A stretch of DNA of 64,000 nt, taken from contig DDLX01000045.1 in the NCBI GenBank assembly GCA_002340355.1, forward strand, positions 23,120 to 87,119, written 5' to 3'. This document shows, piece by piece, positions 44,768-52,768 of this stretch. This stretch comes from Cytophagales bacterium UBA2561. GTDB taxonomy: Bacteria > Bacteroidota > Bacteroidia > Cytophagales > Thermoflexibacteraceae. How positions within the stretch are numbered: position 1 is the stretch's first letter; each line of letters starts with the position of its first letter. The notes beneath the pieces were generated by a model. The model was given only the letters and a program-made list of their open reading frames with translations, did no database searches and had not been told where the DNA came from. Made by a program: the position numbers and the translations under genes.

Positions 44768-45145
44768 TTAAGCAAATAATAATGGTGAAATAGACGAGAA
44801 TAAACTTTCACTTTGTCCAAATCGAGCTTCCATAATTGAGCTTCCTTCAATCATCAATGCAATGATGAGCCAAACTAAAAAAACTAAAGGAATCAAAATA
44901 GACTGAATTAATGATTTGGCTTCGTGTCCTAAGTGCATAAATTCGGAAACAATAAAAAAGGCTTTGGCTATGGTCATTACTAAGAATGAAATATTGAGAA
45001 TCGTTCGACTGATTTCATCGGGCCAAAGCAAGGCAAAGGCAAACTCAAATAGTGTGATAATTGATAAAATTAGTGTCACTCGTAAAATATTCTTGTTTTC
45101 TGCCTTTTCGAGTTCTTCAGGTGATAATTCTTCTGTATGTGCCAT
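44768..45145 (-). CDS. cytochrome c oxidase subunit IV-like protein
   Basis: A 125-residue protein with three membrane helices (about 23-40, 48-65, 80-101), matching the small COX4/CyoD-type subunit that stabilises bacterial haem-copper oxidases. It lies between subunit III and SCO in one operon. Few conserved residues exist, so the call rests on size, helices and position. Confidence 0.82.
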   Translation of the reverse strand: MAHTEELSPEELEKAENKNILRVTLILSIITLFEFAFALLWPDEISRTILNISFLVMTIAKAFFIVSEFMHLGHEAKSLIQSILIPLVFLVWLIIALMIEGSSIMEARFGQSESLFSSISPLLFA

Positions 45146-45183
45146 TTATTTAAAGGTTAAAGTGATTTCAGATTTTGATAGAA

Positions 45184-45921
45184 TTAAATGAGATAAAAAA
45201 GTGTAAAAACAAAGACCCAAACCAAATCGACAAAGTGCCAGTACAAACCTACCTTTTCGACCATTTCATAATGTCCAACTTTCTCATAAACACCAACAGC
45301 GACATTATAAAAAATAATAATATTAATAATTACGCCACTTGTTACGTGTAAACCATGAAAACCCGTAATGAAGAAAAATAGGGCAGCAAATAACGGAGGA
45401 CCATATTGATTTTGAGTTAGATTTGCTCCGAAAAAAGTGGTTCCCTCCGCAACAGCACTTCCGTGATGTGTTCCATGAATAAAATGTGACCATTCCCACG
45501 CTTGACATCCTAAAAATGCAATTCCACCAATAATCGTCCAAAGCATCCATTTCTCGACTTCAGCTTGTGATTTTCGACTACCTGCCTTTACTGCTAAAAC
45601 CATTGTAACACTACTGATAATCAGAATAAATGTCATAATTCCTACAAAGACTAAGGGGTATTCGCCTGATACAAATGGCAGAGATGAATACACCTTATCA
45701 GGAATCGGCCAGACTTCGGGACTAAAAGTATATTCCGAACGTACTCCCTCATAGGCGGGGTGCATAAATCGAATCATGCCATAAGACACTAATAAAGCTG
45801 AAAATGTAAACGCATCGGATAGTAGAAAGAACCACATCATAAGTTTGCCATAACTGGCTTTCATGGGTTCATTTCCGCCATCCCAAACGGATTGTTTTTG
45901 AGAAACTGCTACTGTAGCCAT
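45184..45921 (-). CDS. cytochrome c oxidase subunit III
   Basis: A 245-residue inner-membrane protein with about six to seven helices. Family features: W..E...F..H..H near WEWSHFIHGTHHG, FFITGFHGLHVTSG and a final YWHFVDLVWVFVFTLFYL. It is the first gene of the four-gene run. Subunits I and II, which often lie just upstream, are not in the window, so the rest of the oxidase operon is elsewhere. Confidence 0.93.
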   Translation of the reverse strand: MATVAVSQKQSVWDGGNEPMKASYGKLMMWFFLLSDAFTFSALLVSYGMIRFMHPAYEGVRSEYTFSPEVWPIPDKVYSSLPFVSGEYPLVFVGIMTFILIISSVTMVLAVKAGSRKSQAEVEKWMLWTIIGGIAFLGCQAWEWSHFIHGTHHGSAVAEGTTFFGANLTQNQYGPPLFAALFFFITGFHGLHVTSGVIINIIIFYNVAVGVYEKVGHYEMVEKVGLYWHFVDLVWVFVFTLFYLI

Positions 45922-46469
45922 ATCGTTTTGTGTTTAAGTATATGTATTTCAAGGTCTTTGTGTTATTGGGTTATAAATTTCTAACCGCATTAGCAGTTTA
46001 TTTGTTTTTGATAAATTGAATGCCAAACTTTATTATGGTTTTCTTTGTATGTTTTTCAAGCCTAAAATTTTGAATTCTGAATACTCATCCTGAAGTGTTA
46101 TTATTAAAAATAATTGTTTAATCTTAAAATATAGTTGGTATATTATTTATCTATTAGATACGAATCTTATTTTTGTTGATATCGTTTCACTAAAACATAA
46201 AGACACCATCAACCATCAGGTTTAAATGTCGTAATACTCGCCACTTTTGGGGGTGTATAAAGTAATTCGTAGTGATCTTATCGTTTCTATTTCAAAAATG
46301 TAACTTTTCAAGTTCTGTAATTTAGGAAGTTACTAAACTAGTATGATTTCCTATATTTTGGCTTTCATTCAAAAAGTTGAACATAAAATCATTTATTTTT
46401 TATAAATTTATACGACAAATTGGACTAAAATTTGAGCCGTATTTTCCAAATTCTAAGTTGCCTCATTTC
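45922..46469. other. divergent intergenic region oxidase / CheW
   Basis: About 550 bp, AT-rich. It should contain promoters for subunit III (leftward) and cheW (rightward). A TTG at 46377 could extend the CheW reading frame by 31 residues, but the extension looks unlike CheW. No other structure seen. Confidence 0.35.
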
Positions 46470-46997
46470 ATGAAACTTCAAGATAAATTACAAGAATTAG
46501 CAAACGAAACCGCTTCGGCAGAAGAATTGGCTTCTGACCGTATCCAGATTATTGTTTTTCGTTTAGGCGAAGAAGAATATGCTCTTGAGATTGATAAAGT
46601 AAAGGAAGTAGTTTTAACACCACCCATGACTAAAGTACCTCTACAACCTGATTATATTGCGGGTGTTGCCAATATTCGAGGTAACATTCTAGCTATGGTT
46701 GATTTAGCCCAGAAATTCGATAGAGGTGTGGCTTCCCGACATTCCAACGGAGAAGAAAGTTATTCTCTAGTCCTTGAAAATAAAGATTATCAAATGGCAA
46801 TTTTGGTACATCAAATCCCTGATACAATAAGTGTAGCTCAAGATGAAATTGATGATTCACCGAATATTGTACAAGAATTTAGTGGAAACTACATCAAAGG
46901 CGTAATTCGACAAGAAGAACGCTTGATTATTTTATTGGATGTATTTCGAGCTATTGAAGAGGAAGTCCCCGAATTGCTCCATCATGTCGAACCTTAA
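46470..46997 (+). CDS. CheW-like adaptor protein
   Basis: A 175-residue soluble protein with a single CheW domain. Visible: RIQIIVFRLGEEEYALEIDK, then VKEVV, then YIAGVANIRGNILAMVDL, and YIKGVIRQEERLIILLDVF. These match the two SH3-like barrels of CheW, which couple chemoreceptors to CheA. The ATG at 46470 is chosen (MKLQDKLQEL). An in-frame TTG at 46377 gives a longer form, but its N-terminus is not CheW-like. No other che genes lie nearby. Confidence 0.88.
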   Translation: MKLQDKLQELANETASAEELASDRIQIIVFRLGEEEYALEIDKVKEVVLTPPMTKVPLQPDYIAGVANIRGNILAMVDLAQKFDRGVASRHSNGEESYSLVLENKDYQMAILVHQIPDTISVAQDEIDDSPNIVQEFSGNYIKGVIRQEERLIILLDVFRAIEEEVPELLHHVEP

Positions 46998-47579
46998 TTT
47001 GTTAGATATGATTTAGAAGTTTTAAACAACCTCTAAAGGCATAAATATCTATTTTTTTAGTCAATTATCAACACTCCCTAAATTCAACACCTATTAATTT
47101 ATAGACTTATCAGGTCTTAGGAGCTTGGTAAGTCTTCTCCTAAAGTATATTGGTGTGACACATTATTTTATTATCTAATAAAACAAATAACAATATAATT
47201 TACTCAAATTAAATTTAATAGTACAATTTTTTGTTGCATTATATTAATATAACAAATAATCATCAGTTAGTTATATACTCTGACAAATAATGTTAAAAAC
47301 ATTGGAATAATGTGATTTTTTTTAAAAAAAACATGCTAGAATAGAGGAAGTTAAAAAAACTATTATTTTACTTAAAAAAAAGATAATATTATTTCTTTTG
47401 AACAAAAAACCATACAAACAACTGATTATCAATATAATTTAGCTATTATCTTATCATTAAAATTACCTTCCTAATTAAAAAAAAGAATATTTTTTCTCTA
47501 ATAACGAAACATTTTCTACCGATATGTTGCTAGGGGTGCAATTATTAATAATTTACAATTTTTCTTAACAACTCTAATT
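46998..47579. other. long intergenic leader region before the repeat protein
   Basis: About 580 AT-rich bases. It contains a TTTTAAACAACCTCTAA motif at 47021-47037 resembling one end of the MITE-like element at 63592, and a 7-bp stem TTAGGAG/CTCCTAA at 47117-47143. It has no ORF, tRNA or CRISPR. It should hold the promoter of the next gene, but no good -33/-7 pair was found. Confidence 0.45.
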
Positions 47580-48353
47580 ATGGAAAACAGCCGTATTGTT
47601 GCCTTTGAAGCCCTAGGTGGTGAAAGAGGTAAGTTTCTCAGCCATGCTAATAATGAAGTTTGGTTACAAAACGGATACCAAGGAGATGGTGAAGCATTCA
47701 TCATCGAGACTCGTCCTAATGGTCGTGTTGCTCTAGCCTGTCTAGGTGGTGAGCAAGGAAAGTACTTATCGCACGCTTTTGATAAGCTATGGTTACAAAA
47801 TGGCGTTCAAGGCGAAGGTGAAGAGTGGCTTCTGCACGACAAAGGAAACGGAAACATTGCACTAGAAGCCCTAGGTGGTGAAAGTGGTAAGTTTCTTAGC
47901 CATGCCTTTGATAAGATGTGGTTACAAAATGGTTATCAAGGAGAAGGAGAATTGTGGGCAGAGGTCGCTCGTACTGTTGCCTTTGAAGCCTTAGGTGGTG
48001 AAAAAGGTAAATTTCTCAGTCACGCAAACAATGAAGTTTGGTTGCAAAATGGGTACCAAGGAGACGGTGAAGCGTTTATCGTTCAAACTCGTCCTAATGG
48101 TCGCGTAGCTCTAGCCTGTATGGGTGGTGAGCAAGGAAAATATTTATCACACGCTTTTGATAAGCTATGGTTACAAAATGGCGTTCAAGGCGAAGGTGAA
48201 GAATGGATTCTACACGTTAAAGGTAACGGAAATATCGCTTTAGAAGCCCTAGGTGGTGAAAGTGGTAAATACCTCAGCCATGCTTTTGATAAGATGTGGT
48301 TACAGAATGGTTACCAAGGGGAAGGAGAATTATGGAAGGAAATAATTAAGTAA
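47580..48353 (+). CDS. six-repeat beta-trefoil-like (fascin-like) protein
   Basis: A 257-residue protein without signal peptide or membrane segment. It is built from six repeats of about 42 residues with the consensus (V/I)A.(E/A)(A/C)(L/M)GGE.GK(F/Y)LSHA.....WLQNG.QG.GE.(W/F). Repeats 1-3 (about 5-130) and 4-6 (about 131-257) are almost identical, so the gene is a duplicated three-repeat unit. Three such repeats are the size of one beta-trefoil, and the GKYLSHA step is like the strand-turn of fascin/actin-crosslinking trefoils. It is less AT-rich than its neighbours. A sugar- or protein-binding lectin-like role is inference; I know no named bacterial family with exactly this consensus. Confidence 0.6.
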   Translation: MENSRIVAFEALGGERGKFLSHANNEVWLQNGYQGDGEAFIIETRPNGRVALACLGGEQGKYLSHAFDKLWLQNGVQGEGEEWLLHDKGNGNIALEALGGESGKFLSHAFDKMWLQNGYQGEGELWAEVARTVAFEALGGEKGKFLSHANNEVWLQNGYQGDGEAFIVQTRPNGRVALACMGGEQGKYLSHAFDKLWLQNGVQGEGEEWILHVKGNGNIALEALGGESGKYLSHAFDKMWLQNGYQGEGELWKEIIK

Positions 48354-48525
48354 AATCTAATTATTTCTGCTGGTACAAGAAACAACACTTGTACCAGCTC
48401 CTTCCCCTATTGTGCTAAACTTTTAGTACAAAATATATTTAACAAATCTTACTTAAAGAATATCATTCTATCATCCATTCAGATACCTGCGACATAAATA
48501 AAACCACTCCTCATATATATTAAAA

Positions 48526-48566
48526 TAAAAACTCATCTAACTTTGAAAGTTAAATGAGTTTTTTTA
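48526..48566. terminator. terminator between the repeat protein and etfA
   Basis: AAACTCAT ... ATGAGTTT stem with internal AACTTTGAAAGTT pairing, flanked by A- and T-runs. It lies between the convergent repeat-protein and etfA genes and should work both ways. Confidence 0.75.
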
Positions 48567-48585
48567 TTAAAATTTTTTCAAAGAT

Positions 48586-49527
48586 TTAGGCATTCTTCAG
48601 AGCTTCATTTAGTTTCGGAACTACTTCAAAAGCATCTCCGATAACTCCGTAATCTGCCGATTTGAAAAATGCAGCTTCGGCATCCTTATTAATCACCAAA
48701 ATAGTTTTAGAAGAACTTACACCTGCCAAGTGCTGAATTGCCCCTGAAATACCAATGGCTACATACAAATTAGGCGCAACATTAATTCCTGTTTGCCCAA
48801 CGTGTTCATGATGAGGTCGCCAATCCATATCCGAAACAGGCTTAGAACATCCTGTCGCCGCATGTAATGTTTCAGCTAAGTCCTCTACAATGTTCCAATT
48901 ATCAGCAGATTTCAAACCTCGTCCACCTGCTACAACAATATCGGCATCTGTTAATAATAAGTCTCCTTCCTGTTTTTGGACTTCCTTAACCGTGATTCTA
49001 CTTGTTTCTGGACTAAAATCAAGTGTATCAACTATTGCCTCGCTGTCTGTTGCTTGCAATTCAACCGCATTTTTCTTGATGGTAACAACCTTTTTAGCAT
49101 TAGTCAAAGTTACTTCTGCAAAGGCTTTACCCGAAAATACTCCTTTTTTGATAGCAAAACCGTTGTCAAAATTTGGGAGTTCAATGGCATTCGTACCAAT
49201 AGAAGCATCAATTTTGACAGTTAACAAAGCAGCAGCCAAATCTGTAGTAATGCCTTTGGGTAAAATAACAGTATCTGCATTGGTTATTTCTACAACTTTG
49301 TTCAATAAGTTGGCAATAGTACTGGCAGAGATCTCTGTTAAGGAGGTCTGTAAAACTTTAGATGCACCATAATTTCCCAATTTTGATAGGTCATCTGAAA
49401 CAGATCCAGAAACAGCAATTGCTTCTGTTCCAAATTGTTCGGCAACTTTAGAAGCATAAGCAACTGCTTCCAAAGAAGTTTTTTTCGGTGAACCGTTATC
49501 CAGTTCAATATATGCTAAAACTGCCAT
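48586..49527 (-). CDS. etfA: electron transfer flavoprotein subunit alpha
   Basis: A 313-residue FAD-binding ETF subunit that carries electrons from acyl-CoA dehydrogenases. The C-terminal FAD domain shows VVAGGRGLKSADNW, PVSDMDWRPHHEHVGQTG, NLYVAIGISGAIQHLAGV and KDAEAAFFKSADYGVIGD, all characteristic. The paired etfB gene is 97 bp upstream on the same strand. Confidence 0.96.
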   Translation of the reverse strand: MAVLAYIELDNGSPKKTSLEAVAYASKVAEQFGTEAIAVSGSVSDDLSKLGNYGASKVLQTSLTEISASTIANLLNKVVEITNADTVILPKGITTDLAAALLTVKIDASIGTNAIELPNFDNGFAIKKGVFSGKAFAEVTLTNAKKVVTIKKNAVELQATDSEAIVDTLDFSPETSRITVKEVQKQEGDLLLTDADIVVAGGRGLKSADNWNIVEDLAETLHAATGCSKPVSDMDWRPHHEHVGQTGINVAPNLYVAIGISGAIQHLAGVSSSKTILVINKDAEAAFFKSADYGVIGDAFEVVPKLNEALKNA

Positions 49528-49624
49528 GAGTTTTGAAAATCAATTTTGAAATCTTAAAAATAAAATGTTGTGAGTTTTGAAAAAATTGTTCTTAAAGTAA
49601 TGAACAACCACCTAAAAATCAGAC

Positions 49625-50356
49625 TTACAAGACTTTAGCTTCCTCTTTCAAGAGTCGGACTAGTTCACCCAAATTGTCAGCATCAACTATTTGACAAGCA
49701 CTTCGAGCAGGTGGAGTTGAATAATTTCCCGTTTGAGTAGGCAGATCAACCTCAACAGGTGCAACTACTTTTAAAGGTTTTCGGCGTGCCATCATAATTC
49801 CTCTCATATTAGGAATTTTCCATTCTGCAATAGGCTCTTGACAACCCGCTATAAAGGGGAACTGCGCTTCTACAACCTCTTTACCACCGTCAATTTCCCG
49901 TTGCATTACTGCTTTGTCTCCTTCAACATCTAATTTTGTACAAGGCACAACACACGGTAATCCTAATAAAGAAGCTACCATTCCATGTACAACTCCTCCA
50001 TTATAATCACTTGATTCTCTCCCCATTAAAATCAAATCATAGTCACCGTTTTTGGCTACTTCTGCAATTTGTTTGGCTACAAAGAAGGAATCCGTAGGCT
50101 GAGCATCCACTCGGATAGCATCATCACCACCAATAGCCAATGCTTTTCGAATAGATGGCTCAGTTGATTTATCACCAACATTCAGAATTGTTAATTTGCC
50201 TTTGGTTTGGGTCTTGATTTCTACGGCTCGTGCCAAAGCAAAATCATCATAAGGACCAATTACGCAACTTACTCCGTTTAACTCAGGAGCATCAGACGTA
50301 AAATTCAGCTTGGCATTTGTATCTGGCACATGGCTGATACACATTAATATTTTCAT
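49625..50356 (-). CDS. etfB: electron transfer flavoprotein subunit beta
   Basis: A 243-residue subunit that binds AMP and docks on partner dehydrogenases. Seen: MKILMCISHVPDTNAKLNF, then GPYDDFALARAVEIKTQ, LILMGRESSDYNGGVVHGMVA and a recognition-loop region. First gene of the etfBA operon, with a strong promoter upstream. Confidence 0.96.
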   Translation of the reverse strand: MKILMCISHVPDTNAKLNFTSDAPELNGVSCVIGPYDDFALARAVEIKTQTKGKLTILNVGDKSTEPSIRKALAIGGDDAIRVDAQPTDSFFVAKQIAEVAKNGDYDLILMGRESSDYNGGVVHGMVASLLGLPCVVPCTKLDVEGDKAVMQREIDGGKEVVEAQFPFIAGCQEPIAEWKIPNMRGIMMARRKPLKVVAPVEVDLPTQTGNYSTPPARSACQIVDADNLGELVRLLKEEAKVL

Positions 50357-50446
50357 GAGTTTATCGGTGTTTTGAAAGGCAGATTTGCCTTTGATAAAAA
50401 ATTAAATATTTGACTTACGAATATTATGCACGCATAACATACCCTA

Positions 50447-50477
50447 CAAAGATAAATTTTGTTTGGCATTTTTCCAA
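50447..50477 (-). promoter_or_regulatory. promoter of etfBA
   Basis: The reverse strand reads TTGG (50477-50474), a 19 bp spacer and TATCTTTG (50454-50447), a clear Bacteroidota -33/-7 pair, about 90 bp upstream of the etfB ATG. Confidence 0.65.
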
Positions 50478-50524
50478 GTGGTCTTCATTTATTTTTTTCC
50501 TAATTTTCGGTAAATTTTATCCAT

Positions 50525-50562
50525 GAAAAAAGCCGACTCAGATTAATTGAATCGGCTTTTTT
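50525..50562 (-). terminator. terminator of the PH-like membrane protein gene
   Basis: AAAAAAGCCGA ... TCGGCTTTTTT with an inner TCA/TGA pair and T-run on both strands. It lies 18 bp after the stop of the 398-residue gene and upstream of the etfBA promoter, insulating the two. Confidence 0.85.
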
Positions 50563-50579
50563 ACGTTAAATATCCAAAT

Positions 50580-51776
50580 TTAGGCGGACGTAGTTTCTCG
50601 AAAAATTGCAATATGTTCTCGAAGTTCCAACGATTTATTAATATCGTCTGTCGTCCGAACTATTTCTGTTAACTCTTCTAATTCTTTTAAAACTTTAGCT
50701 TCAATCTCAGCTTCGTTTACGTCAATATCTGTTAGAGAATGTTTAATACTTTTAGAAGTGTTTTTATCTTGTAAAACCTGTAATTCACGAGCAATACTAT
50801 TGAGTTTTCTACGACTTTTTTCTCGGAAACGAATTTTATCTAATTGCTCTAAAATTTTCTGATAATACTTGGTTCGATTTTCGACTACTTCCAAATTTTG
50901 GAACGAAGCATTAATCAAATTTTCTGCCATTTCAATATTTTCTGCTCCTAAATTGGGCAAATAGTCTCCTCGTAAAAAATAGATCTTATTTCCATCATTA
51001 TTATCATATGAATAAACAACTTCGTTCTCAATTTTAGCAGCTTCAAAGTGGTCTCGTTGATGATAAGCACTTTTGAAGACCTCAATTAATTTACTTCGTA
51101 GAGCTGTTCGTAAATAACGGTCTTCCTGCAAATAATCCCGATTTTGTTGTTGTAATTTCCCTATTTTATCCGTAGGCGTAACTGATAAGGTTGGAGGTGT
51201 AACAGTCGTTCGTTTCAACATTTTTCTTCGAGATCCTTCCTTAATGGTATTAGATTGTTGGTCGTAAACTGTTTGTAAATATTCTAAGAATTCTCCAAAT
51301 TCACCTTCAGGAAAATATTGACTCTTAATCTCAAATAATCTTCCATCGTTGGTTTGTACCATACAAACGGAATTACGTTCGTATTTTCTATCTCGTCCAT
51401 GATTTTGATTACTAATCAAGACTGTTTCTTCACTTAATTTATGGTGTTTTCTTCGGCGTTTCTTTTGATTATCTCGTTCAATAAGTTTTACTTTTTTGAT
51501 TTCAGACATATAAATTCGAACGCCAGTCTCGCTAATTCCTGTTCTGAGTTCAAGGTATTGTTCTGTTAAAGATAAACCACGAATTTGTTTAGCAAAGATT
51601 TCGGAAATCATGGGAACTAATACAAAAAAAGCGGCAATCAAAAATCCAAACTTAAAAAAGCCATACGTCCACATACTGCACCATGCTAGAGAAATGCCAG
51701 TAATTAATTGTCCTAGAAAATTGCGGTGCATCGGTACGACGCGCTCTAATTCATAGATTACTTCGGGTGTTTTCAC
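50580..51776 (-). CDS. membrane protein with PH-like segment and coiled coil
   Basis: A 398-residue inner membrane protein, not recognised. Two hydrophobic segments (about 21-55) form a hairpin. Residues 70-175 (LSLTEQYLELRTGISETG..., KKVKLIERDNQKKRRRKHHK, then VCMVQTNDGRLFEIKSQYFP) resemble a bacterial PH-like beta-sandwich. The remainder (about 220-395) is charged and helical and probably coiled coil. It ends with a strong terminator and appears monocistronic. Function unknown. Confidence 0.5.
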   Translation of the reverse strand: MKTPEVIYELERVVPMHRNFLGQLITGISLAWCSMWTYGFFKFGFLIAAFFVLVPMISEIFAKQIRGLSLTEQYLELRTGISETGVRIYMSEIKKVKLIERDNQKKRRRKHHKLSEETVLISNQNHGRDRKYERNSVCMVQTNDGRLFEIKSQYFPEGEFGEFLEYLQTVYDQQSNTIKEGSRRKMLKRTTVTPPTLSVTPTDKIGKLQQQNRDYLQEDRYLRTALRSKLIEVFKSAYHQRDHFEAAKIENEVVYSYDNNDGNKIYFLRGDYLPNLGAENIEMAENLINASFQNLEVVENRTKYYQKILEQLDKIRFREKSRRKLNSIARELQVLQDKNTSKSIKHSLTDIDVNEAEIEAKVLKELEELTEIVRTTDDINKSLELREHIAIFRETTSA

Positions 51777-52041
51777 GAATACTCAATGGTTAAGAGTTGT
51801 TAGATGGACGGTAATTGTAAGTTGAAATCTACAGTAAAACTTTCGGAATTGCAAGTTGTTATAGAAAAGCAATGAAAAAATTAGAAATTTTGAGATAGTT
51901 GAAATTCTTAAATTGAGAACGCCGAAAACTTACCGAAAATTACATCTAACATTACACAAACCTTACATAGAGTTAAATGTATCTCTTCATTAGAACGAAT
52001 TTAGTACAGTAGAAGGTTACGCTCCAAAACGTTAAAAGCGG

Positions 52042-52644
52042 TTAAAGTATCATACCGCCAAAATCAGAGTTCTTTTTGCCTAAATAGTCAGGGTCAAAAG
52101 CTAAAGTACAGCGTTCATTTCGCAAACCATCTAACTGAGCAAAGATATCCAGTTCACGCACTTTTTTTTCAAATCGAATTTTACTGTGTAGTCGCATATC
52201 TTTACGTAATTTCGCTTCCATAAATCGACGAACATCCTCAGTATTCTCTAATAAAAGCCCTGGTACTTGTAGTGGTCTTCCTCGTGCATCTTGAGCTACC
52301 ATCGTGAAATAACATGTATTAGTATGCTTAATTACACCAGAGGCAATATCCTCCGCTTCTACCCTCACTCCTACCACTAAAGAAGTATTGCCCACATAAT
52401 TAACCGAGGCTTTCAAATGTACTAGTTCACCTGACTCAATGGCTTGAAAAAAATCGACCTGATCAACCGAAGCCGTAACACAATAACTACCGGCATGTTT
52501 AGCAGAACAAGCGAATGCAGTTTTATCCATTAGGGAAAGTAAAATCCCTGCATGAATGCGCCCTTTAAAGTTCGCATACGAAGGAATCATTAATTCAGTA
52601 ATACAAATGCGTGATTGACTACTGGGTTTGTAGGTTTGGTCCAT
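52042..52644 (-). CDS. hotdog-fold acyl-CoA thioesterase
   Basis: A 200-residue cytoplasmic enzyme with a BfiT/YciA-type hotdog domain. The visible motif MIPSYANFKGRIHAGILLSL, then MDKTAFACSAKHAG and VTASVDQVDFFQAIESGEL, matches the acyl-CoA thioesterase signature (N/D.....G.I.GG..L...D). It cleaves acyl-CoA to free acid and CoA. The range of acyl chains is unknown. Single gene; the tail (about 145-200) is an extra segment beyond the basic domain. Confidence 0.88.
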   Translation of the reverse strand: MDQTYKPSSQSRICITELMIPSYANFKGRIHAGILLSLMDKTAFACSAKHAGSYCVTASVDQVDFFQAIESGELVHLKASVNYVGNTSLVVGVRVEAEDIASGVIKHTNTCYFTMVAQDARGRPLQVPGLLLENTEDVRRFMEAKLRKDMRLHSKIRFEKKVRELDIFAQLDGLRNERCTLAFDPDYLGKKNSDFGGMIL

Positions 52645-52768
52645 AAATGTAAATTTTGGAGTTTACTATAAATGATATTTTGGGTTTACGTAATGAATCT
52701 ACCGAATGTTTAATTTCAAAGTTACTCTTTTTTTTGATAATTTTACCTTCATTTAAAATCCAAAAAAC

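Noticed and set aside
46377..46469. TTG-initiated N-terminal extension of the CheW protein
   Set aside because: The extra residues are basic/aromatic and do not match CheW; a good ATG with family-like N-terminus lies at 46470.
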